This document shows, piece by piece, positions 16,438-25,227 of a stretch of 56,297 bases of DNA (position 1 is its first letter; every line of letters begins with the position of its first letter). Position numbers and translations under genes: made by a program. This DNA is from an uncultured Flaviramulus sp. (GTDB lineage: Bacteria; Bacteroidota; Bacteroidia; Flavobacteriales; Flavobacteriaceae), in contig CANLXL010000018.1 of assembly GCA_947495125.1 (NCBI GenBank), forward strand, positions 1 to 56,297, in the 5' to 3' direction. The notes below the pieces were generated by a model. The model was given only the letters and a program-made list of their open reading frames with translations, was not told where the DNA came from and did not search any database.

Positions 16438-17688
16438 ATGAAAAAACAATTTGTAATAGCTTTTGCAGCATTTATATGTGCATTCTCTTTTGCACAGAAA
16501 AAAGAATTAAAAACTGCAGAAAAAGCGATTAAGGGGGCAAATTTTTCTGAAGCTAAAACGGCTTTGAAGCAAGCGGAAACTTTAATGTCTTCTATGGATG
16601 GAAAATTAAAGGCCAAATACTATTATTTGTTAGGACAGGCGTTATATGCGAATGGTGCCGGAACATCAGAAGATATTGATAAAGCTTTGGAAAGCTTGAA
16701 CAGCGTAGATGGCGCCTACAAAGCAGAGATCCTTACGTTAAAACAAACCATGACCAATGACATATTGACAAAGGGAAACAAGGCTTACGAAGAAAAAGAT
16801 TTCTCTACGGCCTCGAAGCATTTTGAACATGCATACAGAACATCGGTAAGTGATACCCTGTTTCTATATTATGCGGCAGCTACAGCCGTAAATGTTCAAG
16901 AATATGACAGAGCTTTAAGCTTATATGAAGAATTAAAAAATCTTGGATATACCGGGATAACAAAAGAATATTTTTCTACCAACGTAGAAACTGGAAAAGA
17001 GGAAGTTACAGACAAAAGCACGCGTGATCTTTATGTTAAAGCCAAGAGTCATATAAATCCGGGCGAGCGTTTTACAGAATCTAAAAAGCCGGAAATCGTT
17101 AAAAATGTAGCCCTAATTTACGTAAGTCAGGGTGATAATGAAAAGGCTTTAACCGCTATGAAGGATGCCAGAGCCGAAAGCCCGGATGATATTAACTTGA
17201 TACTGTCTGAAGCCAATGTGCATTTCAAAATGGGTAATAAAGAGATGTTTAAAACCTTATTGGTTAAAGCCACACAGATGGACCCTAATAATGCAGAACT
17301 TCGTTATAATTTAGGTGTTATTGCAGCTGAATCAGGAGAAGTTGAAGAAGCTAAGGGGTATTATAACAAAGCCATAGAATTAGATCCCAAATATATTAAT
17401 GCCTATATTAATATGGCTGCCTTGGTTTTAAGTGGAGAAGAATCTCTTATCGAAGAAATGAATGGTTTAGGAAGTTCTAAGGCCGATGACAAACGTTACG
17501 ATGAATTAAGAGAAGCGCGTCAATCACTTTACAAATCAGCTATTCCATTTTTATCTAAAGCGTTGGAGGTTGATCCAGAGAGTATTAACGCGGCTAAAAC
17601 ATTAATGAATATATATAGTGTTATAGGTGAAACAGATAAGTACAAGGCTCTTAAAGAAACTGTTGATGCCATGGACGGAGGAAATTAA
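16438..17688 (+). CDS. TPR-repeat exported protein downstream of gyrA
   Basis: A 416-residue protein with a signal peptide (about 1-19, ending SFAQ). TPR-like helical pairs run through the protein, clearest in the segment ELRYNLGVIAAESGEVEEAK and its continuation ending ELDP (about 285-320). No enzyme domain is visible, so it is probably a periplasmic scaffold. It starts 22 nt after gyrA and ends at a strong terminator, so it is probably cotranscribed with gyrA although a functional link is not evident. Confidence 0.85.
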   Translation: MKKQFVIAFAAFICAFSFAQKKELKTAEKAIKGANFSEAKTALKQAETLMSSMDGKLKAKYYYLLGQALYANGAGTSEDIDKALESLNSVDGAYKAEILTLKQTMTNDILTKGNKAYEEKDFSTASKHFEHAYRTSVSDTLFLYYAAATAVNVQEYDRALSLYEELKNLGYTGITKEYFSTNVETGKEEVTDKSTRDLYVKAKSHINPGERFTESKKPEIVKNVALIYVSQGDNEKALTAMKDARAESPDDINLILSEANVHFKMGNKEMFKTLLVKATQMDPNNAELRYNLGVIAAESGEVEEAKGYYNKAIELDPKYINAYINMAALVLSGEESLIEEMNGLGSSKADDKRYDELREARQSLYKSAIPFLSKALEVDPESINAAKTLMNIYSVIGETDKYKALKETVDAMDGGN

Positions 17689-17711
17689 TAATCCATTTGT
17701 CATATTGAAAT

Positions 17712-17740
17712 AAAAAAAGCCGCCTATAGCGGCTTTTTTT
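17712..17740. terminator. Bidirectional Rho-independent terminator
   Basis: Perfect 12-bp stem (17712-17723 with 17729-17740), GC core GCCGC/GCGGC, loop CTATA, A7 and T7 tracts. It serves the TPR gene and the converging Bcr/CflA gene, whose stop codon begins 1 nt away. Confidence 0.92.
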
Positions 17741-17741
17741 A

Positions 17742-18950
17742 TTACTTATAATATTGTTTAGCAACCTTAACCTTTAGCGCAATGAAAATCAAAAGAGATA
17801 AACCACCAAAAATAGAAAAACCAATAAATAAAGGAAGGACAGAGTCCTTTACAAAACCGCCAATGTAATTCGCGATAGGTACAGCCATTACTGTTGAAAT
17901 AAATCCGTTGATAGCTGCCCCAATACCTGCAATGTGCCCCAAAGGCTGCATCGCTAAAGCTCTTAAATTCCCAAATAGAAAGCCCACCGCAAAAAACTGT
18001 AAGGCAAAAAAGCCCAGAAGAATGCTAATACCAGGGTTTTTTCCAGACCAAAATAGGATAACATAAAGAACAGATATTAACGCATAGGCTATCGCAGATA
18101 TATAAGCGATACGCAACATGCCATATTTAACAACAAAACGACTATTTAGATATGTGGACAACCCAACAGATATTGCTAAACTTGCAAATATATAAGGGAA
18201 CATATCGGCCAAATTATATTGTTCCTGGAAAATTTGTTGTGACGTACTTAAATACACCATGAACGAACCCGTAATAAACCCAGATATAAACGTAAAAGCA
18301 ACGGCATCTTTATGTTTGAAAAATTCTTTGGTACCATCAATAAACAAATGGGCGGTAAACTTAATCTGCTTTTCCTTAGCCAGTGTTTCTGGTTGCCTTT
18401 TCCAAAACCATATCATGATTATAACACCAAATAAAAGATTGATATAAAAGATCGACTCCCAATTGAAAAAATGAAGTAAAAACTGACCTAGAGCAGGAGC
18501 TACAACGGGAACCAAAATAAAGAACATGACAACAATGGATAATATTTTAGCCATATAGTTGCCACTGTAAGAATCACGGATCATAGAAATACTCAAGCTT
18601 CTTGGGGAGGATAAACCTATGCCTTGCATTACTCTTCCCAAAATCATCATTTCAAAACTTTTGGTGGTCACACAAATAATACTGGCAATAAAGAAAACTA
18701 TGAAACCTATATATACAATTGGTTTTCTGCCAAAGCTATCTGATAATGGACCAAAAATAAGTTGTCCAAAACCCAATCCTAAAAAGATCATGGTTATCAG
18801 TTTTTGATTATCTCTGGGGTTTGTTACTGAAAGTGCATTTCCTATGTCTGGTATAGCCGGCAATAAAGCATCAATAGATATGGCGACCAGCGACATTAAA
18901 GAAGCCATTAATGCAACAAATTCAAACTTAAAATCTTGTTGTTTTTGCAT
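17742..18950 (-). CDS. Bcr/CflA-family multidrug MFS exporter
   Basis: A 402-residue, 12-helix major facilitator of the drug:H+ antiporter DHA1 group. Helix 1 has the Bcr/CflA pattern SIDALLPAIPDIG, motif A is GPLSDSFGRKP (between helices 2 and 3), and motif C-like residues are in VPVVAPALGQ (helix 5). Family members export bicyclomycin, chloramphenicol, sulfonamides or cysteine; the substrate here is unknown. An exact -7 box (TACTTTTG) ends 4 nt before the ATG, predicting a leaderless message. The gene is divergent from the DinB/Crp pair. Confidence 0.88.
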   Translation of the reverse strand: MQKQQDFKFEFVALMASLMSLVAISIDALLPAIPDIGNALSVTNPRDNQKLITMIFLGLGFGQLIFGPLSDSFGRKPIVYIGFIVFFIASIICVTTKSFEMMILGRVMQGIGLSSPRSLSISMIRDSYSGNYMAKILSIVVMFFILVPVVAPALGQFLLHFFNWESIFYINLLFGVIIMIWFWKRQPETLAKEKQIKFTAHLFIDGTKEFFKHKDAVAFTFISGFITGSFMVYLSTSQQIFQEQYNLADMFPYIFASLAISVGLSTYLNSRFVVKYGMLRIAYISAIAYALISVLYVILFWSGKNPGISILLGFFALQFFAVGFLFGNLRALAMQPLGHIAGIGAAINGFISTVMAVPIANYIGGFVKDSVLPLFIGFSIFGGLSLLIFIALKVKVAKQYYK

Positions 18951-18954
18951 GAGG

Positions 18955-18962
18955 CAAAAGTA
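18955..18962 (-). promoter_or_regulatory. Candidate -7 box (TACTTTTG) of the Bcr/CflA gene
   Basis: Exact TAnnTTTG match on the minus strand ending 4 nt before the ATG at 18950. No TTG at -33 distance is seen. If used, the mRNA would start at the start codon. Confidence 0.4.
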
Positions 18963-19020
18963 CCGTAATTAAATGGAGTAAAATTTAATTTGCTATGCAA
19001 TTAAACAATATTATTATTGT

Positions 19021-19028
19021 TAAATTTG
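19021..19028 (+). promoter_or_regulatory. Candidate -7 box (TAAATTTG) for the DinB-like/Crp pair
   Basis: Exact TAnnTTTG match 19 nt before the ATG at 19048. The nearest TTG upstream is 28 nt away, longer than usual, so only the -7 part supports it. Confidence 0.4.
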
Positions 19029-19047
19029 ATACTCACAAAAAACGACT

Positions 19048-19494
19048 ATGACAACTAAAACAATAATCCAATTGTTTCAAAGAGATTTGGATAAACTCAA
19101 AGTGGAAATACAAGCATATAAACTAGAAAAAAGCTTATGGCTCTTGGAAGAAGGCATAGGTAATTCAGCAGGAAACTTATGTTTACATATTGTAGGTAAT
19201 CTTAATCATTTTATTGGGGCAGTACTTGGAAATACTGGATATATTAGACAAAGAGATTTAGAATTCTCTCTCAAAAATGTAGAGTGCTCTGAGTTGATCA
19301 AACAGGTAGATAGTGTTATCAATGTTGTTGAAGAAACTCTAAGCGCCTTAACCTATAAAGATTTGCAAAAAGAATATCCTATCAGAGTCTTCGGAGAGGC
19401 CATGACAACCGAATTTTTCTTAACGCATTTAACGACGCATTTAACTTATCATTTAGGGCAAATAAATTATCACAGACGATTATTAGAGGTTTAA
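19048..19494 (+). CDS. DinB-superfamily protein, short form
   Basis: A 148-residue helical protein of the DinB/YfiT fold. It shares with the protein at 4469 the two motif blocks LHIVGNL (first metal histidine) and THLTYHLGQI (second and third), but the two differ strongly elsewhere. A metal-dependent thiol transferase-like role is possible; the substrate is unknown. It is followed with only 1 nt between stop and start by a Crp/Fnr-type regulator, so the two are translationally linked. Confidence 0.78.
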   Translation: MTTKTIIQLFQRDLDKLKVEIQAYKLEKSLWLLEEGIGNSAGNLCLHIVGNLNHFIGAVLGNTGYIRQRDLEFSLKNVECSELIKQVDSVINVVEETLSALTYKDLQKEYPIRVFGEAMTTEFFLTHLTTHLTYHLGQINYHRRLLEV

Positions 19495-19495
19495 G

Positions 19496-20089
19496 ATGAT
19501 TCAGGAAAAAGCACAACCACTTTTAAGGTATATTAATAGATATATTCCTTTAACTAAAAGTGAAGAAGATAAGTTACTGGCAAAAGTAACTTATAGAAAG
19601 TACTTAAAAAATCAATATATAATACAGCAAGGAGATATTTGCAAATACGAGTGCTTTGTAATATCAGGATGCACAAAAACCTTTCATTTGGATACCGAAG
19701 GACAAGAGCATATTGTCATGTTTTCAATTGAAGATTGGTGGACCTCAGATATGGGAAGTTTTATTACACAAACCCCTGCTGATTATAGCGTACAATGTAT
19801 TGAAAATACTGAAGTGATTCAGTTTTCCTATGATAATATTGAAGCCATATATGATCAAATACCAAGGTTAGAACGCTTTTTTAGACAAATTATAGAACGG
19901 GCATTCGTGGCTTCACAAAAACGAATAGTTAGAAGTTTTAGTCTTACTGCTAAAGAACAGTATCTATATTTTAAGAAACAATATCCTAAGATAGAACAAC
20001 GCATTCCTCAGTACATGATCGCTTCTTATTTAGGCATTACCAAAGAATTTCTAAGTAAAATAAAAAGCCAGATCGTTTTAGATCAATAA
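19496..20089 (+). CDS. Crp/Fnr-family transcriptional regulator
   Basis: A 197-residue regulator with an N-terminal cyclic-nucleotide-binding beta-roll (about 20-130) and a short C-terminal helix-turn-helix (about 165-195) with IPQYMIASYLGITKEFLSKI, the recognition-helix pattern of this family. No FNR-type iron-sulfur cysteine set is seen. Many Bacteroidota proteins of this type sit next to one small gene and regulate it, so control of the DinB-like gene or the divergent exporter is plausible (inference). Confidence 0.85.
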   Translation: MIQEKAQPLLRYINRYIPLTKSEEDKLLAKVTYRKYLKNQYIIQQGDICKYECFVISGCTKTFHLDTEGQEHIVMFSIEDWWTSDMGSFITQTPADYSVQCIENTEVIQFSYDNIEAIYDQIPRLERFFRQIIERAFVASQKRIVRSFSLTAKEQYLYFKKQYPKIEQRIPQYMIASYLGITKEFLSKIKSQIVLDQ

Positions 20090-20185
20090 ATGTTAATCTA
20101 GATTAACCTCTTTTCATAAACTAGCTTATTTTATTTAAAAAGGGTGTTTTAGATATTTGTACTATAAATATTTAAAACATGAATT

Positions 20186-20539
20186 ATGAACACATTAATT
20201 GAAAACATTAGTACATTAAATGATATGATCCTTGAGGGAAAAGCATTAGAGGCATTTGAAACCTTTTATCATGACGACGTGGTCATGCAAGAAAATGACA
20301 ATCCGGAATGGATAGGAAAAACAGTTAACAGAAAACGCGAGGAAGATTTTTTTGCTTCAATAACAGAATTTAGAGCTGCAAAGCCATTAAAAGTGACTAT
20401 TGGAGAAAATACAACAATGGTGGAATGGCATTTTGATTATACCCATAAGGATTGGGGAGATAAAAATTATACTCAGGTAGCCGTACAAGATTGGAGGGAT
20501 GGTAAAATTATCAAAGAAAAATTTTATTATGGAGTGTAA
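20186..20539 (+). CDS. SnoaL/NTF2-like small protein
   Basis: A 117-residue protein with the NTF2-like cone fold pattern: N-terminal helices (1-30), FETFYHDDVVMQEND, a WIGK turn, and C-terminal strands with VEWHFDYTHKDWG and VAVQDWRDGKIIKEKFYY. SnoaL-like proteins are ligand-binding or isomerase-like; the ligand is unknown. It follows the Crp gene by 96 nt and precedes YceI; whether they form one unit is unclear. Confidence 0.8.
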   Translation: MNTLIENISTLNDMILEGKALEAFETFYHDDVVMQENDNPEWIGKTVNRKREEDFFASITEFRAAKPLKVTIGENTTMVEWHFDYTHKDWGDKNYTQVAVQDWRDGKIIKEKFYYGV

Positions 20540-20606
20540 TTAAAAAAAAAGAAAAACAAACTCATAAATAAAGGTTAAATAATCTATAAAATAACAATGT
20601 CTATAA

Positions 20607-20614
20607 TATATTTG
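20607..20614 (+). promoter_or_regulatory. Candidate -7 box (TATATTTG) for the YceI gene
   Basis: Exact TAnnTTTG match, 31 nt before the ATG at 20646. No TTG is present at the -33 position. Confidence 0.4.
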
Positions 20615-20645
20615 GACAGGAACATAATACAATACACATAAACAA

Positions 20646-21224
20646 ATGAAAAATACAATTAAAACATTAGCACTAGCGGCGGTCGTTACGTTTATTACAT
20701 TTTCTTTCACAACCATTGAAGGCGATAAAAAAGTAATAAAAACAGATAAAAGTAAGGTGGTTTGGAAAGGTTATAAAGTAACCGGGTCTCACGAAGGAAC
20801 AATTGGTATTCAATCTGGTTTCTTAAACTTTAACGAGGGAAAATTAATTGGTGGAGAATTTGTTATCGATATGACCAGTATCAACACAACCGACATGCAA
20901 GGAGAGTATAAAGGAAAGTTAGACGGGCATTTAAAATCTGATGACTTTTTTAGTGTGGCGAAATTTCCAACGGCTAAACTTGTATTTAAGGTGGTCACTG
21001 CATCTGGAAAAAATGCATACGCCGTTAATGGAGACCTAACCATAAAAGGTCAAACAAAGCCTATTAGTTTTACAATGTCTATTTATGGAAACAAGGCAAC
21101 AGCCTCGTTGAAAATTGATAGAACTAAGTATGGCATAGAGTACAAATCCGCTAGTTTCTTTGAAAGTTTGAAAGATAAAGCAATTTACGACGAATTTGAT
21201 CTGGTATCGGATTTAGAATTCTAA
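20646..21224 (+). CDS. YceI-family exported lipid-binding protein
   Basis: A 192-residue protein with an N-terminal signal sequence (about 1-25) and the YceI/polyisoprenoid-binding beta-barrel: KSKVVWKGYKVTGSHEGTIG near the start, GGEFVIDMTSI, LDGHLKSDDFFSVAKFPTA and the C-terminal FDLVSDLEF. YceI proteins bind long isoprenoid chains in an extended barrel in the periplasm. It is closed by a hairpin terminator at 21249. The role of the bound lipid is unknown in this phylum. Confidence 0.9.
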   Translation: MKNTIKTLALAAVVTFITFSFTTIEGDKKVIKTDKSKVVWKGYKVTGSHEGTIGIQSGFLNFNEGKLIGGEFVIDMTSINTTDMQGEYKGKLDGHLKSDDFFSVAKFPTAKLVFKVVTASGKNAYAVNGDLTIKGQTKPISFTMSIYGNKATASLKIDRTKYGIEYKSASFFESLKDKAIYDEFDLVSDLEF

Positions 21225-21248
21225 ACCAAATAATAATGGTTCAAAACA

Positions 21249-21285
21249 AAAAGAGTGTTCAGAAATGAGCGCTCTTTTCGTTTTT
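21249..21285 (+). terminator. Terminator after the YceI gene
   Basis: AAAAGAG (21249-21255) pairs with CTCTTTT (21272-21278) with a further weak inner pairing; followed by CG and TTTTT. Confidence 0.65.
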
Positions 21286-21383
21286 ATAAGGATTCCTTTG
21301 AAGGTGTTAAACCCATCTTAAATTTTTAGTTGTTCATAATTTGATGATTACTTTTAACACTCATTTTAAAATTCTATAAAATC

Positions 21384-22466
21384 ATGAGTTTACAAAAAAC
21401 CATCATAACGTCCTTAATAGTCCTTGTTTCTTATTCAATTGGTGCTCAAGAGATGTCTTTCGAAGATTATAACCCTACATCAACGCTCGTGGTACCGGGT
21501 GAGGTTATTAAGAAAGCAAAGTTTCCGTTTATTGATATTCATGGTCACCAATATAGAATGGCAACTCAAGATTTATCACCGGTAATAGCAGCAATGGATA
21601 CGCTAAATATGAGGATTATGGTGAATTTAAGTGGACGATCCGGAGACAACTTGAAAAAGGCTGTTGCAAATATCGCCGACCATTATCCAAATAGATTTGT
21701 GGTTTTTGCCAATATTAATTTTGATGGAGCAGGAGCAGAAGGTTGGATAGAAAAAACAGTAAATCAATTAAAACTGGATGTGAAAAATGGTGCTAGAGGC
21801 TTAAAAGTTTATAAGAGTTTGGGCATGTATAATAAGGATGTTAATGGACAGCGCCTAGCTATTGATGATGAAAGATTACGCCCTATATGGGAAGCTTGTG
21901 GTGATTTGGGGATTCCTGTTCTTATTCATGCTGCAGACCCCAAATCTTTTTGGGATGCATTTAATGCCGATAACGAACGCTGGTTAGAACTAAAAACACA
22001 TCCAAGACGAAAACGTGGCCCTAATAATCCGGCGCCCTGGGAACAAATTATTACAGAACAGCATAATATGTTTAAGAATCATCCCAGAACGACCTTTATT
22101 AATGCGCATATGGGATGGTATGCCAATAACCTGGGGAAGCTTGGGGAACTGTTGGACGACATGCCTAATATGAACGTAGGGATTGGTGCTATTATTGCAG
22201 AATTGGGACGCCAGCCTCGATATGCGAAAGCATTTTTTATAAAATACCAAGACCGCATTCTCTTTGGAAAGGACAGTTGGAAACCGGAAGAATTTCCAAC
22301 ATATTTTAGAGTGCTAGAGAGTGACGATGAGTATTTTCCATATCACAAAAAGTATCATGCGTTTTGGCCTATGTATGGGTTAGACCTACCGGATGAAGTC
22401 CTAAAAAAGGTATACTATAAAAATGCACTTCGTATTGTGCCCGGCTTGGATAAAAGTTTGTTTTAA
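21384..22466 (+). CDS. Amidohydrolase-family (TIM-barrel) exported protein
   Basis: A 360-residue protein with a signal peptide (about 1-21, ending IGAQ) and an amidohydrolase-2-like metal-dependent barrel. Putative metal ligands are H53 and H55 (DIHGH), H182 (IHAAD), H242 (NAHMGW) and D297 (FGKDSW); K141 or K144 in GLKVYKS lies where some members carry a ligand or carbamylated lysine. Members include decarboxylases and hydrolases; this exported subtype is not characterised as far as I know. A promoter-like pair TTG (21330) / TACTTTTA (21349-21356) lies upstream with a 16-nt spacer. It is monocistronic. Confidence 0.83.
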   Translation: MSLQKTIITSLIVLVSYSIGAQEMSFEDYNPTSTLVVPGEVIKKAKFPFIDIHGHQYRMATQDLSPVIAAMDTLNMRIMVNLSGRSGDNLKKAVANIADHYPNRFVVFANINFDGAGAEGWIEKTVNQLKLDVKNGARGLKVYKSLGMYNKDVNGQRLAIDDERLRPIWEACGDLGIPVLIHAADPKSFWDAFNADNERWLELKTHPRRKRGPNNPAPWEQIITEQHNMFKNHPRTTFINAHMGWYANNLGKLGELLDDMPNMNVGIGAIIAELGRQPRYAKAFFIKYQDRILFGKDSWKPEEFPTYFRVLESDDEYFPYHKKYHAFWPMYGLDLPDEVLKKVYYKNALRIVPGLDKSLF

Positions 22467-22558
22467 CACAGAGAGCGTAGTTTACTTTTTAATAATTTTA
22501 GTTTAAAGTTTCAATAACGGGTTCTTCAATTAAAAGTAGTGTTTTTGCAAAAAAAAAC

Positions 22559-23191
22559 ATGAATCTATTTTTAATTACCTACGGGGCCTTGTTTACACTA
22601 ATGAATCCTTTGGGAACTGTTCCTGTTTTTGTTGATCTTTTAAAAAAGAGCTCTAAAAAACAACGCCGGGTTATTTCGTTTTGGACTTCCTTTAACGTGT
22701 TTTTAATTCTACTATTAGCATTCTTTACGGGGAAGTATATAATCTCTTTTTTTGGAATAAGTTTAGATGCCCTGAAGATTGCCGGAGGTTTAATCATTAT
22801 ATCCTCTGGTTTCGCTTTGCTAACGGGAACGTTTGTAGAACATAAAGGCATGAAGAAGAAAGGGGTAAAAGCAGATATTCGTAGTAGAAGAGAAATCACA
22901 ATTACACCATTAGCGATTCCAATGTTAGCCGGTCCAGGCACCATTTATTTCCTTATCGTATATAATCAGGACTACAAGAATCATTTAGACATATTAATAA
23001 TTCTTGTGGCGATGCTCATGGTAACATTTACTATTTATCTGGTTTTAAGGAGTTCTTATTCTATTGTGAAAACCTTAGGAGCTTCAGGCATCAACGCAAT
23101 TTCAAGAATTATTGGGTTAATTGTCATCGCTATTGGAGTAGAGGATATTATATCTTCAATAGTAAACATAATTAATAATTTGAATTTTTAA
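22559..23191 (+). CDS. MarC-family (UPF0056) integral membrane protein
   Basis: A 210-residue membrane protein with six predicted helices. The MarC pattern is visible in the first helix (ALFTLMNPLGTVPVFVDL), in the loop RREITITPLAIPMLAGPGTI (about 109-128) and in the last helix IGLIVIAIGVEDI. MarC was named from the mar region, but no antibiotic role is established. Helix-loop symmetry suggests a small transporter. It is unlinked to its neighbours. Confidence 0.88.
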   Translation: MNLFLITYGALFTLMNPLGTVPVFVDLLKKSSKKQRRVISFWTSFNVFLILLLAFFTGKYIISFFGISLDALKIAGGLIIISSGFALLTGTFVEHKGMKKKGVKADIRSRREITITPLAIPMLAGPGTIYFLIVYNQDYKNHLDILIILVAMLMVTFTIYLVLRSSYSIVKTLGASGINAISRIIGLIVIAIGVEDIISSIVNIINNLNF

Positions 23192-23309
23192 TTATTTAAG
23201 AGATACCTTCTTTTAGATCTTATAACCAAAGCCTTGTCGTAGGAAATATCTGTTGAATTATTTTTTTTAACGATATTTTGTTGTAGTTTTAAACTTTAAT
23301 TAATCTCTT

Positions 23310-24887
23310 TTGCTAAAGTCTCTCAACTACAAAACGCAAGTATTGTTATTGCTTTATTTTGTGCTGTTTGGTATCTCGATCAACGCACAAAATCAGGATA
23401 GTAATGCTTATATCAGATTTATAGACTCTGCTGATAACCATATTGATGAGGATTCCAAAAAAGCATTGCTTTTTTTGGACTCTATACCAGACCCTATTGA
23501 AAATCATATTTCCGGGCGTTTGGCAGAGTACTATGCTTTGAAAGTTTTGGTGCATGATGATTTTAAAGAATATTCGAAGATGAATCATTGTAATATTCTG
23601 GCACTTAGGTATGCCGAAAAAGAGAAGAATTATAAAATAGCCGGACAGGCTTGTTTAGACCTGTTTTCAGATGATTATTTTGTTAATAGAGATACTACAG
23701 CATATAAGTATTTAGACAAAGCGGCTCGGTATTATGAAATGTGCAATTATACCAATGGTCTTTTGGAGATAAAACAGATGAGAGCTTATGCTAAATTTCT
23801 GGACGGAGAATATGAAGACTGTAACGCAATGTTATTGAAACATCTTGAAGAATATAAAAGTATTAAAGAAGATGCTTACTTTTATTTGTTTGCCACATAC
23901 ATGCTTACATCCAATTATATATATATCGACCGTTTAAATGAAGCCCATAAAAACTTTAAAGCCTTCAAAACTTTAAAAAACGACACAACTATAACAGCTT
24001 ATAATTATGCTTCATTTGAAGCCGCAATAAACACCTGCTTCGCCGATGTGTATTTCACAAAGAAACGTACAGATTCGGTATTTTATTATTTAAAAAAAGC
24101 ATCTAAGCAACGTGAGTATATGGGTGAAGACGCTATTGTAGACTATTACGAACTTTACGCTAATGCTTATAAAGATACAGGTAAACTTGATAACTCGAAA
24201 GCATATCTGGACTCCTTAATGGCATTTGAAAGGAAGATTTATAAAAATAACTTGGATGCCAGTTATCAAATAAATGATTCCTTGCTACAAGCTGAAAGAG
24301 ATTTACAGGAAATCAATGAAAGTCAATTTTTTAATATGCTAATAATACTTGCGTTATTTGGGGTTTTAATACTGATAAGTACCTTATATGTTTTATTTTA
24401 TCGAAAAAATAAATGGGCTCTAAACAATCTATCAAATCAGGCAGAGAACTTTTCATATTTAAAATCTAACAATGAAAAGTTAGCGGTGAAGGTCCATGGA
24501 CTGGAAGATTATATTAGTCAGCTCAAAAAAGAGGTAAAATCGATAGCAACCATTGATGATGCTCCTAATCAACGAGAAAGCATTAAGGCGTTTTACAAAA
24601 ATTTGCATTATAATTCCTCCACACTTTTAGATAAAGCAGAGAATCATTTTGAAATAGTTAACGATTTAAATATTTCTTTTTTTAAAAAAATTCAAGATAC
24701 CTATCCACAATTAAACAACTCGGAAATCATCATTTGTTATTATATATTTATTGGTTTTAAAAATAAAGAAATATCAGTTTTTCTTAACACTACGATTAGA
24801 GCCATAGAGAGTAAACGCTATCGGATTACTAAAAAAATCAACTTAGATACGATAACCCTCCTGCAGCATCTTAAGAAAACCTTTTAA
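23310..24887 (+). CDS. TPR sensor with membrane helix and C-terminal LuxR-like HTH
   Basis: A 525-residue protein: signal peptide (about 1-26, ending INAQ), a periplasmic TPR-like helical region (about 30-335), one membrane helix (about 341-363), a coiled-coil (about 375-405) and a cytosolic LuxR-type helix-turn-helix (about 465-520, with NNSEIIICYYIFIGFKNKEI and IRAIESKRYRITKK). This arrangement is frequent in Bacteroidota and acts as a membrane-bound transcription regulator. The start is TTG at 23310; an in-frame stop is just upstream and no ATG precedes the signal peptide, so the non-ATG start is well supported. The target genes are unknown. Confidence 0.85.
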   Translation: MLKSLNYKTQVLLLLYFVLFGISINAQNQDSNAYIRFIDSADNHIDEDSKKALLFLDSIPDPIENHISGRLAEYYALKVLVHDDFKEYSKMNHCNILALRYAEKEKNYKIAGQACLDLFSDDYFVNRDTTAYKYLDKAARYYEMCNYTNGLLEIKQMRAYAKFLDGEYEDCNAMLLKHLEEYKSIKEDAYFYLFATYMLTSNYIYIDRLNEAHKNFKAFKTLKNDTTITAYNYASFEAAINTCFADVYFTKKRTDSVFYYLKKASKQREYMGEDAIVDYYELYANAYKDTGKLDNSKAYLDSLMAFERKIYKNNLDASYQINDSLLQAERDLQEINESQFFNMLIILALFGVLILISTLYVLFYRKNKWALNNLSNQAENFSYLKSNNEKLAVKVHGLEDYISQLKKEVKSIATIDDAPNQRESIKAFYKNLHYNSSTLLDKAENHFEIVNDLNISFFKKIQDTYPQLNNSEIIICYYIFIGFKNKEISVFLNTTIRAIESKRYRITKKINLDTITLLQHLKKTF

Positions 24888-25193
24888 AATGTAAATCCTG
24901 ATTATCTGGCATATTTAACAGTTTTATACAATTATTTGAGTGTTTGCGTAATAAATGCGTAGTACATGTTGTAGGTTTATTAGCTGTCTTTTGCCAAATT
25001 TGCAAAGCTATTAGTCAGCAACTATATCTCTCATGTCCCCTACTTATTTTGTTCCATAAGGGTTGGGAAGTTATAATTATAATTCTTTATATAATTTAAT
25101 TGTAATTAAGGAGCAAAGTCGAATTATGGTTGCGAATTTATAGGTTATTTTAATAAAAATGATTTATAATAACTAATAAATTTTAAGGTTGAT
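24888..25193. other. Intergenic spacer without a recognisable gene
   Basis: About 300 bp of AT-rich sequence between two converging genes. I find no open frame longer than a few codons, no tRNA and no strong palindrome until the carboxylase terminator at its right end. Confidence 0.6.
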
Positions 25194-25223
25194 AAAAAGG
25201 GGTTTTTTTAAAGCCCCTTTTTT
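25194..25223 (-). terminator. Terminator of the acyl-CoA carboxylase operon
   Basis: AAAAAGGGG (25194-25202) pairs with CCCCTTTTT (25214-25222) around an 11-nt loop, with U tract on the minus strand, 5 nt after the carboxyltransferase stop. Confidence 0.8.
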
Positions 25224-25227
25224 GAAT

